Part shown: positions 33,696 through 45,122 of the stretch, in pieces
Numbering within the stretch: position 1 is the first letter of the stretch
How the letters are laid out: every line of letters begins with the position of its first letter
Assembly: GCA_950295325.1 (NCBI GenBank)
Contig: OX485805.1
Span: forward strand, 31,855,501-31,919,500
Direction of reading: 5' to 3'
DNA length: 64,000 bases
Source of the DNA: Polytrichum commune
Lineage: Eukaryota > Streptophyta > Polytrichopsida > Polytrichales > Polytrichaceae
Position numbers and translations under genes: made by a program
The notes under the pieces: generated by a model
The model's database searches: none
What the model was told of the DNA's origin: nothing
What the model saw: only the letters and a program-made list of their open reading frames with translations

Positions 33696-36600
33696 ATGAT
33701 AACAAACCCAACCCAACTACATACCAAACCAACTCACATAATGGCAATAGAAAACTCACATCTACTAATAACCATATTCAACACAATACACCCCAAATCC
33801 AGAATAACAATAAACCCACATACCAAAAAGAAAGATGCAAAAACCCACTACAAAACTAATACCCAAAAACTAAACAAGGACACTATCATATTTGAACAAA
33901 CTCGGCCTACCAACCTTACCAAAATAATAATAATAATCAAAAGAGAAAATAAAGGAAAAAAACTAAAAACAAATAATAATAAAACAAATACTCTCCAACT
34001 ACTCAACCTAGGCCAAAAAAGGCATATGATCAGGCCACCTCACGAAAATAACAAACATGCACACTCTAGGCCAACACACAAAAACACTAGACCCCCTAAA
34101 AACACCAGTAAATACAATAACAACCCGCCACACGGGACCCAACAATACACATACAACACCACAAAAAATTACCAACATCAAACAACTACCACCAAAAGTA
34201 AAAAACCTTGGCCCACCGGCCTCGGCCAAAAAACATACGCAATCATACTACCCCATATAAATAATAAAAACCAAATGATATATACATCATCCAAAACCCA
34301 TACAAAAAATACTCGAAAACACAATAACCTCCAACACCAAAACCATAATACTCACAAATACCCTAATCCCCCCAAAAAAATCAACAAACAAAAACACCTT
34401 ACTAACAAAAACAACATCACCAACATATCAAACTACCTAAATAACCACTTCTCGAAACTCCTACTACTCCTGTGTGGAGACATCAAAACTAATCTAGGAC
34501 CAATGCCAAACATACTTAAAACGCACCCACCATCACACAAAAGTAGGAATAAAACGTATTTTATACCTTGCACAATAAAACTACACCCAGAGTACCAACA
34601 TTTAGCAAAACAATTTGCAGCATGTCTAAAAACAACACATCCAAATCACACTGCCACATCTATAGAACATCCACACCTCTCAAGATACATACAAGAAAAC
34701 CAACATCACCCACCTCAACGCATATTATACGCACTCATTACCACGATAAGTCCATTACTAGAAACATGTGACCACCAATTAATACACATACCCAACCCAG
34801 ACTGGACAACAACACTCCTTGAAAAAATAGCACTTCTCCAAAACCCCCCAGAGAGACACATCCTAAAAACACACCCATACACAGAATTTATAAACACCAA
34901 CCAAAACCTAATTAACCCCCCCAATACCATTCACAAACAACTATATGATTTTATAAAACAAAACAATAATCCCCCAAACCTTCAACTACTAACAAACAAA
35001 TTCCCATTCTTACCCGATAATTTACTAATAGAATCCCTCAAATACAACGAACCCATAACAGAATACTCACACCCACCCCCACTACCCAATATACCATTAC
35101 CGCAAAACCAAGAAATACAAACAACTAACCATAACACATACATCATCACATGGAACGCCTCATCCCTAAACACAGCCCTTCCAAACATATATAACTTAAT
35201 CGCAAACACCACAACAAGCCCAGCAATCATTACAATACAAGAAACCAAACTAACCGCAACAAAATCAACAAAATATATACAAAACCTATTTCCAGAATAC
35301 AAGCTAATTTTTAATAACACACATGCTCTAACACGATGCATACAACAGAGAATGCCGTATACCCCGGCAAGAGGAGGACTCCTCACTCTAATAAATAACA
35401 AATATTCATACCCAGGAAATATCACCAAAATACCTACCCCAACTGAAATTTCACCATATTTACAAATCATACAAATACAAAACACACCACTACAACCATG
35501 GCTAATCCTCCACATGTATATGCCGTCCCACTTAGAAGACATCCAATACATCGCAACAATTCAACAACAAATAACACAACAAATCTTGGCACACCCAAAC
35601 CACTCTTACATACTATGCGGTGACTTTAACAGAGACATAGCCCTTATAGGGAGACAAAACGAATCCAGCATAACACCACCACAAACAGAAGACATGGAAT
35701 GGCGTACATTCACAGACACTCTAAATTTAACTTACATCCCAACAAATAGCACAGTTACTAGACAAGGAGGACAAAACTATACTCAAACAAGCTTAATTGA
35801 TGGATATTATATTCAAACGCCCAATAACACACTATATACTTCAACCACAAACCATGACTACAACCTAAATTCAGACCACTCACCAGTCACACTACAAATA
35901 CCACCCAACACACTCTTAGCCCGCCCCACACAACAAAAAATAAACAAACCACCAAGGATTCTAAATCCCATTCCAAAAGATAACATTGAAAAACTTAAAA
36001 TATTATTCTTCGAAGAAAACTCCCTCCAAATAAACGAACTCACCTCAATACTGATAAATAAACACTTAACAGACAACCAATGGCAAGCATCTTGCACCAA
36101 ATTAGACTACTTAATACAACAAATATCAGAAAAAACCCAAGAAACTTGCAGCACCCGCCCTTTACCTGCATTAACACACCGCACAACTCAACAAGGAGGA
36201 TTCTTGCCAAGAAAACTACAAAAACAATGGAAAAAACACTTATCTACATACCACCTAATAAGAAAAACAATTCACATTACAAAAACCATACCATTATGGC
36301 AAAACCACCCATTAATAGAAGAACTAAAAAACCACAACCACATTAGCATCCCCCCACCACCTCACCCAGATATAAACCCACAAGAATGGATCAAAACATT
36401 AGCAGAACTAGCCAAAACCGCAAACAAACAAGCACGAAAAATTACAACTAAATACACCCAAGAATGTGTCAAAAAAACCATCGCGAAATACAGACAACTA
36501 TATGAAAAAAACCCAAAAAAAATAAATAACAAATTTTTTAAGAACCAAGACACACCACCGTTAGACTGCATTAGAGATAGAAACAACAACATGCTAACCA

Positions 36601-37064
36601 GCCCAGAAGACATAGCAAGCGAAATCCATATACAACAAACAATTAGTAACAAACCTACAGTTCCAACATGCTATCACCAGCCAGAACACACAAATAATTA
36701 TACATGTGGAGTTAAACAATACCCATGGCATGACCTTGATGGATTTATAATAGATACAAGAGGAGACCCACAAATACCACTGCATAAGTACTTCGACCAA
36801 GAAACATATGACTTATGTTTAAAACATCTATCCAATAACAAAACACCAGGCCCAGACAAAATTCCAAACTCAATACTAAAAAACATGTCTGACAGCTTTC
36901 ATAAAATGCTACTTCTTTTTTTCACACACTGCTATAAAAAAAAAAATACCAACATCATGGAAAACAAGTCTAACCATACTTTTATACAAAAAATGAGACC
37001 CATCACTATTAACAAACCACAGGCCCATAGCACTTGCAAACACAATCTACAAACTATTTACTAG
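33696..37064 (+). pseudogene. LINE ORF2, part 1: 2A-like motif, AP endonuclease, start of reverse transcriptase
   Basis: 1,122 codons. The first 250 residues are Lys/Asn/Thr-rich low complexity. At residues about 253-270 (34456-34506) stands LLLLLCGDIKTNLGP, a 2A-like sequence. The AP-endonuclease runs about 35138-35905 with WNASSLN, IQETKL, GDFNRD, SLIDGYY and SDHSP, matching the Asn, Glu, Asp and Asp-His catalytic landmarks of exonuclease/endonuclease/phosphatase nucleases that nick the target. Then come TPGPDKIPNSILKN and the reverse transcriptase N-terminus. The frame is lost at an A-run near 36938-36948; in the other frame RPIALANTIYKLF continues, but with a TGA at 36993-36995 where Gly is expected. 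Both lesions fall within about 55 bp. Confidence 0.88.
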
Positions 37065-39867
37065 CACACTAACACTAATACTATCAGCATACGGTGAAAA
37101 ACATCAAATATTACACAATAGTCAAGAAGGATTAAGAGCAGGAAGAAGCACTTCTAGACAACTACAACTACTCATAGCAGCCTTGGAAGACGCTAGATTT
37201 ACAAACCAAAACATATACCTCATATACATAGATTTCAAAAATGCATTTGGCTCCCTTGACCACGCTAGACTTTTAGCTATAATGAAAGACCTTGGGTATC
37301 CATTAGATGCCGTAACACTAATTGGAAATATCTACACACATTCTACCACCATATTTACCGGCGAACACTTCGGCAAAACAAAACCAATACCCATACAAAG
37401 AGGTACCATCCAAGGTGACACCCTAAGCCCATACTTATTTCTAATATTCCTTGAACCATTACTCAGATGGCTACAAAGGGGCAAAAACAGGTACACATTT
37501 GGCACATCGAACTTAACCATCAGCACTGCAGCATACGCAGACGACCTAGCCGCTATAACAAACAATCTCCAGTCACTACAAATACAATTAAACAAACTAG
37601 ATAAATTTTGCGAATGGGCTGGAATGGATTTAGGTGTACAAAAATGTGCCATCACGGGTTGCCCCAACAAATCCAAATTAAACCCTGAAAATTTCAAAAT
37701 CCAAATACAAAACCACAACATATCTTACAGAAACCAACCAATTCCCGTTCTACACCAAAACGAACCTTATGTTTACCTAGGTATTCAACTAGTACCCTCA
37801 CTAAAATGGAAACTCCAAACACACATCACCACAAATAAAATAAACCACCAATGCAAACATCTAGCCAAATGCCCTGCCACAATTAAACAGAAAATCAATA
37901 TGGTCAACACCGTCATCAGAGCAGGCATAGCATACAGTTTCTACGCAGTCCCATACTCACTTCCGACTATCAAAAAACTAGACAAAAAGATTATAGGAAT
38001 CCAAAAGACAATATGCGGACTACCAAAATGCACAGCAAACGTAATAACCCAACTACCCCACGAACTCTTTGGCCTTGAAGCCTTTTCATTAAAAAACGCA
38101 TACTTACGATGCATCAGCGAACAACTAAGAAATGCACTTAACGACCAAGGGAGACTAGGTATAATATACAAAGGACTTATACAGCACATATTAGCTAAAT
38201 ATGGAGGCGCAGAAGAAATCCCAAGAATAACACAACACGATTGCATTAGATCACCGACCATACGTACATTATTTCTCTTAAAAACTGCAAGAGGAATTCA
38301 CCTCAAAAGCACAAATGAAAACTTCCAACTACATATGACAAAATTGGAACAAGAATGGCGTACACAAGCTACTAACGAACTCCCACACCTCAACCCCGAT
38401 CTATCACTCAAACTTTTACACAAACTATTAATCCATAACATCTATAAAATACAACACATCACCCTCCCTAACGGAACAACCCTGATGACATCAGACGACT
38501 TCAGAACCTATCACAAAACACCATCCAAACTAGAAAAAAACGCACTTCAAATAGCTGAACAATTGTTTTGTCACCCAAGATGCACACCAAACTGCCCAAA
38601 TCCCTGTACAAGACATCCACCCGCCCGTACGCTTAAACCAAAATACATCACAAACAACCAAAACCTAGTACCAAGAGCACCAAATAACCCACCCCAACTC
38701 CCAATCCCACAACAACAACTTCACCCAAACCCACCCCCAAACGTAAAAAACAACCCCACAAGATTCGCCATTAATATAATAATAGATCACAAAACAAAAA
38801 TCATAAAAGACAAATATAAAATAACGAAGAAATTCAACATATACCTATGTCAATGGACTCTCCAAAATAATATTATATACAACAAATGGATGCCACAAAG
38901 AGAACTCTTCCCCTTCAACCACCCAACAGTCATCGCGCATAACATTACACTATTAACAGAATACTACACAAAGGTGCAACATAGACATTATAAAACAATT
39001 CTTAACACACACTTTATTCCTGAACAAAACAGAGATACAAGATTCATCCCCCCATCCACAGCTATCCCACTCACACAAATATTCATAACCGAATGTAACC
39101 CAAAAAAAGATATCCTTACCAACAAAGATACTATACAAATACACAATGAGGAAGCCCATATATATGAGGACACTGGAAAACACCTTATCACCATACCAAC
39201 AACTAGACTAAACTGGCTATGGCAACAATACAACAAAGCAAGATACAACTCACACGGGCTAGTACCACAAACACAAACATTTGAAAAGGAAGTGGTATGG
39301 CTTTACCAGAGATACAAAAGTAAAGTCCCCAAAAATGGCTCAACAAAAACAACACTACATACCTTACCCACAAACATAATAAACTCCCTCATTACCACCA
39401 TTAATATCTCACACTCCTACTTTTCTTCACCAGTAACATGCTCAACACAAATATCAAAATTCTACTCCCCTTTTGTAAGAGACAAAGTCTTCGGAGCACT
39501 AGGAACCGCCTTCCAATATAAATGGGAAGGCATAGGCTACGCTCACCCACATAATGAAGAAACAACCCAACAAACAATCCATTGGGCGAGGTTAGCAGCC
39601 AAAAATGATCCTAACACCATCACTATAGTAGTAATACCAAACACAAACTGGTATCAAGACCCCTCCCCTTACATCGGACCATTCCCAGATACCCACGTCA
39701 TCATCCACTTCGCTGCAGACACAATCACATACGAAGAACCAACAATCCCACAAGAAAGACAAAAAAACAAAAACAGAGCCACTTGCAATACAAATTCTAT
39801 GCATACACCATCGAAATCACAATATTGGCACATCCCATCAAATGTACACACTCAAAATAATACCTGA
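37065..39867 (+). pseudogene. LINE ORF2, part 2: reverse transcriptase catalytic core and methyltransferase-like domain
   Basis: The open frame 37183-39867 and the 40 codons before it carry the polymerase core: YIDFKNAFGSLDH (motif A, catalytic Asp), RGTIQGDTLSP (motif B) and AYADD at 37531-37545 (motif C), then a thumb-like region to about 38270. After a Cys/His patch (CHPRCTPNCPNPC, about 38570) and a long unassigned linker, 39460-39735 reads FYSPFVRDKVFGALG, GYAHPHNEE, TITIVVIPNTNWY and PDTHVIIHF. That order resembles PCIF1-type adenine-N6 methyltransferases, though NPPF is AHPH here. This assignment is tentative. Frame shifts near 39780 and 39840 lead into the RNase H. Confidence 0.85.
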
Positions 39868-40445
39868 AAACCTACAAATCCCACAATACTACCTCCATAA
39901 CGCCCCACCCACCCCGCACAACACACCAGTTAATAAAAGCAAAAAATGGAATAAACTCATATACCCACCTGCAACTTATCAGTCCACACTTAACACACCA
40001 CCACTTCCAAACTTTGTAACAAACACCACACTCAAATTCCAACCACAACACAGCTACTATACCGATGGCTCCTTCATACCTCCCACCCAAAAAGCTAATA
40101 GACATTGGAAAAAAGAAAAAGCTGGCTATGGAATATACAACCCAACCAAGATAGACATGCAAATCTCGAAAAGACTACCAGGGCTACAAACATGCTACCG
40201 AGCAGAACTAATGGCCATCCATAAAACACTCAAATTAATATCTACTAAATACCCAAACGAACCTGCACATATATTTACAGATTGCCTCAATTGCCTATAT
40301 AATCTAAACACACATATTAAACACCCTACCACGCATAACAACCATGCAGATAAAACAATATTAACAAACATGGTAGAAATATTAAAAACCCGCACCCAAC
40401 CTACCACATTTTACAAAGTCAAAGCACATAAACATTGAAGGAAAC
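39842..40445 (+). pseudogene. LINE ORF2, part 3: RNase H
   Basis: The frame carries YYTDGSF (Asp at 40063), CYRAELMAIH (Glu at 40204), FTDCLNCLYNL (Asp at 40279) and KVKAH (His at 40427), which are the four landmarks of type I RNase H. The enzyme removes the RNA strand after first-strand synthesis. The frame ends in TGA at 40436-40438, while the next frame continues INIEGNEQADKLAKIGA, the usual sequence after the His. So one small indel near 40430 breaks it. Confidence 0.87.
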
Positions 40446-41507
40446 GAACAAGCAGACAAACTTGCAAAAATAGGAGCCAAAAAACTATACTCTACCGCTT
40501 CAAAATCATACGAGCACGCACATACCACACCATTCTATTTTCAAAAAGACATATGGCCAGGACCTATGAAACGACCAGACAAAGGTCCTGTGAGATGCCT
40601 ACAAACATATCTAACCAAACACGACCAAGAAAATAATATTGTAATCATGACAAACCAATTCCCTAACATCAGCAAATGGACTAGGAACCCAGATATTGAT
40701 AACGAACTATCCAATGTTTTTTGGCACAACCCTATGATCACAGATGCACAAAAAACTAATATACTAAAATTTCGCACCGGCCAATACATGGGCAATGCAA
40801 GGAAACAACTATTTTTTGGAAGAGAAAGATTCCCCTCGATAACATGCTCTATATGTAACTCTGAAGATGCGGACACATGGCTTCACGTACTGCTGAAATG
40901 TAACCACCATCATATCCACGCCCTAAGAGTTAAAAGACATAACAAAGCAGTATGGGAATTGAGGAAACTAATCATATCATCACAACAATCAAGATGCTAT
41001 ACCCTCATGAACGCAGGAACATTTAATAATAACCCCCAAGAAAACACAGTACCCCCATGGCTATTAGCATGCGCCTGTGAACAAAGATGTCACTGTAATG
41101 CCAAATTTAAACCAGACATTCTTTGTGTAAAAGGTCACCCGTACAACAATGACCCACCATCAAACCCATCAAACAACCTCACAATACAATTCGTTGAATT
41201 TACCTACTGTAACGACAGATTCCCACAAGAAACAAATACTAATAAAATCCAGAAATACCAACCCCTAATAAATAACATTACAAAATTAGGATGGAAAGTT
41301 GACCCACTCATAGTCATAACAGCAGGCGCTAGAGGCACAACCCACGCCCCCTCAATAAAACTCCTTGAAACAAATTTCAAGATACCAAAAACCACCATTA
41401 AACACACATTCAAGGAAATCAACACCATTGCCATACAACATGCCGGATCAATTATCCTACATAAAAGGAAAATAGAAAACAACCAACCCCTACCCCTTGA
41501 CCAATAA
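40446..41507 (+). pseudogene. LINE ORF2, part 4: CCHC motif and restriction-like endonuclease module
   Basis: The frame is open to TAA at 41507. It contains CSICN...H...C (C-x2-C-x9-H-x4-C, first Cys at 40845), then VKRHNKAVWEL, then KPDIL at 41109-41123, FVEFTYCND with Glu at 41197, KIQKYQPL and a hydrophobic strand VDPLIVITAGARG. CCHC, R-H-N, K-P-D and a following acidic residue and K-Y-x-x-L are the signature of the restriction-like endonuclease in R2/NeSL/CRE-type LINEs. The gap between KPD and the acidic residue is 26 residues, longer than the 12-14 usual in R2-like proteins, because of a Pro/Asn/Ser insert. APE-type LINEs normally lack this module. Confidence 0.75.
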
Positions 41508-41992
41508 ATAACACAAAAATTAACAACAACAAAATATATATTTATATATTATATTACAGGATTAGCTCAAAGCGAACACTTGTCTCAGGACGAAGGGATA
41601 GGGCCGGCTGGTTCTCAACAAACTTTCCTGCCTATGATAAGAATCACTAGCAGCACCAAGCCATGTATACCACTATAAACGCTCAAACGGACACAAAGGG
41701 AATCGAACCCGGACCGTTTAAATGGTAGCACAAACACTCCAACCAACCTTGGAACCATGACTTGGTGTCCTCAAACAAAAGCCAACACCTATATATATCC
41801 ACACGAATAATCAACACCAATAAGGTTACGAGTACCTATCCCTAGTTACTAAAGTGTCTATTCCCGAAAGGGGAGAGTAGTCTTGATACAATGGCCCTTT
41901 GTCCTGTGGGCTTTGGCTCATTGTCGAGACGAACAGACACTCTATTCACGCCGGCCCTCCAAAGAGGACATGTGTTCATATCTACATCTATC
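41508..41992 (+). other. LINE 3' UTR with an antisense tRNA-like box
   Basis: About 485 bp, less skewed in composition than ORF2. Near 41700-41712 GGAATCGAACCC is the reverse complement of a perfect pol III B-box (GGGTTCGATTCC). About 35 bases away in the same reversed reading is TGGTTGGAGTG, a weak A-box. No poly(A) or simple-repeat tail precedes the candidate target duplication. Confidence 0.55.
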
Positions 41993-42004
41993 TGTAATGC
42001 CTAG
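41993..42004. repeat. Candidate LINE target-site duplication, right
   Basis: Partner of 28625-28636, identical over 12 bp. Confidence 0.55.
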
Positions 42005-43490
42005 ACTTACTTGATTGAAGAGGTTGTGCCTTCGTATGAGTATGGCGAGTTGATTTTGAAGAATTACAAGTCCAATCTTAGTTTATACAAACCTACTTCA
42101 TTCTATCTAGGTGATAACCAAAGTCCTTGAGATATCCTATTGAGCAAATTTGTTGTTTTACAATGAGGTACTTCATTCTCATGTCTACAAATTATGGCCT
42201 TGTTCATTAAATACATTGCTAGAATTTCAATTTTCTAACAATGCATGCATTAACCTAGTTGTGGATATCATGAAACTGTCTTTTAGCTTGATTGTAAGAT
42301 ATTTGTTCAAGGAATCAAACGACTCAGATTGCAAAAGAAATTGGAGCCACAAAGAAGGCCACTGAACTATATTTTTAAGAATTGGGCATGTAGGATTGTC
42401 AAGTCTAGATCTTGTATTGGTTTCCAAGATGTATCATCCACTAAACCTTGCTTGATATCATTAATTCTTAAACTCTACCGGTTCATTTGTAACTAGCAGT
42501 CGATATTTTTGGAAATTGCAAGGGTATTTTAATAATTGTAGTTTGTCTCAACCTGATGCTAGAAAAGTGGAGCTAAAAAATTGTATGGTGCGGAATCTTG
42601 TTGTTAGTGGAAGTTCAATGGTTTGCATGTTTCATTGGACTCATGCTGCATGTATTCCTCTTTTTCCTTCAGTTTGTTTTTTAAAATCCCGTCCAATGCC
42701 TCTTAAGTCAAAACTTTTACATAATTTATCCGCATCACATCCTTCTCAAGTTTACCTTGTTTGATATTCTTTATGGTGTTCGCTTTGTGATCCTTACCGA
42801 ACCCCATACCAATCAAATCTAGCTAGGGGTTTGATTAAGAAAATGAGCCACTTAAGATCCATCTACCTTAGTAGTTACAAAGCGGTGTACTATACTCATG
42901 CACATAACAAATGTGTGACTTATTATAAATATGTTTTGGAGGATGACGCTACCAAATTTGGATGCAAACGAGTCAAGTTCTATGGGACCTGCCACCAATT
43001 GGTTGGATGCATAAATTATTATTTTATTGGTTTTTTTTTGGACCAATACTTTCATTTAAGACAAGACAAGACAATGCAAAATATCATCATTCGGATAAAC
43101 TAAAATCTTCGTTTAATGAAGAAGAAAGGTCTCAAATGATTAAACAAATATTTAGAAATAAAATTGATAATTTTTTTTAAAAAATATAAAAATGAGCATG
43201 TAGAAGTTGTCAAAACTTCAGACTGGACACTTTCAACTTAGGTTTGGTATGAGGAATGCAATAAAAATGTGGGCTACTACACCGAAATACTTTGGTCTAT
43301 CAGGATTACAAGATTGAGGTGAATTGCCTTACACAAACACAATTATTAATTTGGATCAATATATGACATTGGATTTGAACTAGAAGAGTACTACAAGTCC
43401 AGTGCACATGACGTCAACAAATCCCGAAGTAGAGGTTATGGATACCACACTTTTTGTGGTAACTGCAAAATTTCCATGAAAGAGAGCTTG
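42005..43490. other. No recognised gene
   Basis: Short ORFs up to 90 codons, none recognised. AT-rich. Confidence 0.4.
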
Positions 43491-43740
43491 CAATTTATCC
43501 AATATGGAGGGCAAATTGAATTCCAAGCGTAACAATACTCCTAGCAAATATATTGCAAACTCTTTATATGGATTTGTAAATGTTTACAAGTCTTTAGAGA
43601 AAAACAAAATATCATTAGCCAAAAAATATTTAACATTAATTGCTCAAATGCACTCTAAGAATCAAACATTCTAGCTACGGCTACACGATCTAGATAAACA
43701 AGCTAAAGAACGAGTTGAAGATTTGAAAATCTAATTGTTC
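43491..43740 (+). pseudogene. Possible Harbinger accessory (Myb-like) gene relic
   Basis: A frame with few stops reads SLYGFVNVYKSLEKNK and KYLTLIAQMHSKNQ and then, past a TAG, LRLHDLDKQAKERVEDL. It lies about 1 kb from a Harbinger transposase relic on the opposite strand. PIF/Harbinger elements carry two genes, transposase and Myb-like, so position suggests this role; the protein itself I do not recognise. Confidence 0.25.
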
Positions 43741-43847
43741 CGCATAAAAATCGAAGTTGGTATTTCCACCAAGTGCAAATGATAAGAAGAAGATGATGTT
43801 TTTTAATGTTTTTAATGTTTAAATTGGACTAGTATATTGTATATTTT

Positions 43848-43851
<4 letters not shown>

Positions 43852-43885
<34 letters not shown>
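43852..43885. repeat. (TA)n microsatellite
   Basis: About 16 consecutive TA units. Confidence 0.9.
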
Positions 43886-43890
<5 letters not shown>

Positions 43891-44639
43891 AATTTGATTG
43901 AAGATACCAAATTTTTATATGTAGTATATATTTTTATATTTAAATAAGGGTTGATTTGAATAAATGATTGGAATATATCTTCAAAATCAATAAGGACTCT
44001 ACACTGAATAGTAAACATAATTGGGAGGACCTATGTATCCAATTAAGAAATCCACAAATATGCAGTTCCGATATTCACAACTAAATCAAAGGAGGTCTAA
44101 CTTTCAATCCAGTTCTTACATATGTATCATCATAGATTTTCTATTAAAATTTGATTTTTTAATGAAAATCTAATTAATAGAAGTTGGAGATTATGAAAAA
44201 AAACCAAATAACATCCAAATATCTTAAGTGGTTAATATCCTAGTGTTTCTAAGTCAAACTAGTTACATGTTCACATCATTATGTTATTGTGGTGCCGATT
44301 CTTTTTGTTCAGTGATCACAATCTCACCCCTTAAGAGCACTTCTAAACAACCCACAACTAGTGCATATTTTTATAAATATATTACCATATAGATATCAAA
44401 AATAACAAAATAAAATACAATAAATTGATATAATCACATATGTATTAAATAAAATATGTGAATTTCAAAATTCACATCATAATATAATAGATGAATCATT
44501 ATGTTCAGTCATCTAAATGAAATCTAACCATTTTCCAAAAATAACATGGCAAGTGTAGCAAATATGGATGTTTTCTTAGTAGTTGGTCTTCTTGGAACCC
44601 TCAAATCATTAAGGTTTGGATGAGAATCCACTAATTTTC

Positions 44640-45122
44640 TACTTGCAAGTCGTTCATTATTCATCCTACAAAAATTATGTAAAACTTAACACACAGTAAT
44701 GATTTGGCCTACATATGGGATAATAAAATTAAGACACTTAAGAACTTTTTGATTATTCTTGAGATGAGCAAAAACATTTTCAATTTTACCCCTACCTTTT
44801 TTAAATGCCCTATTAAAAGCATTTTTATACATATCATCATTGCCATGATCAGAAAATGCCTTCATAATGTGGATCATCAAAGATAAGAAGAATCACCCAC
44901 AATGTAAGGTTGAACTAGCTGAGAGCCTAGTTGAATAGTTGGTTCTTGCAAAATAGATTTCTTCAAAAAATCCTTGTACAAAAATGAATCCCGAAAGTGA
45001 GTAGCATCGTGAGTTCCTCCAGGTGCCCTTACACACACATTCCAAAACAGAAAATTAGCATCACAAACACCTTGTAATAATCCATACAAAAACATGCTAA
45101 ATTGTTTTGAAATGCTAAACAA
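44640..45122 (-). pseudogene. PIF/Harbinger transposase fragment
   Basis: Reading the minus strand: GVCDANFLFWNV, APGGTHDATHFRDS, YIVGDSSYL, then after a one-base frame shift near 44880 FNRAFKKGRGKIENVFAHLK. These match the DDE_Tnp_4 domain, which usually has D...(V/A)PGxxHDxxxFRxS, then GDxxYxL and finally a FN..L...R...E.AFG.LK segment with the catalytic Glu. Both the HD and the ENVF blocks are present, but the N-terminal half is missing. This could be a source family for Harbinger-like MITEs in this genome, though no shared terminal repeat is visible here. Confidence 0.8.

Larger units (their letters stand above)
28637..41992 (+). mobile_element. Non-LTR retrotransposon of Dualen/RandI-like architecture, about 13.4 kb
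   Basis: If the 12-bp repeat is the target duplication, the element spans 28637-41992. Order: GC-rich leader, low-complexity reading frames (29.1-31.6 kb), ORF1 (31643-33268), a spacer, ORF2 (33696-41507, broken) and about 0.5 kb of 3' UTR without a poly(A) tail. ORF2 has an AP-type endonuclease, reverse transcriptase, an unusual methyltransferase-like stretch, RNase H and a C-terminal R2-style restriction-like endonuclease module. Having both endonuclease types is the defining trait of Dualen elements from Chlamydomonas. The plus strand from 33.3 to 41.5 kb is extremely rich in A and C and poor in G. Frameshifts and stops make this copy inactive. Confidence 0.85.

Noticed and set aside
34982-35551. 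189-codon minus-strand frame opposite the LINE endonuclease
   Set aside because: It lies antisense to a clear AP-endonuclease domain; G/T-rich antisense of A/C-rich DNA rarely contains stops.
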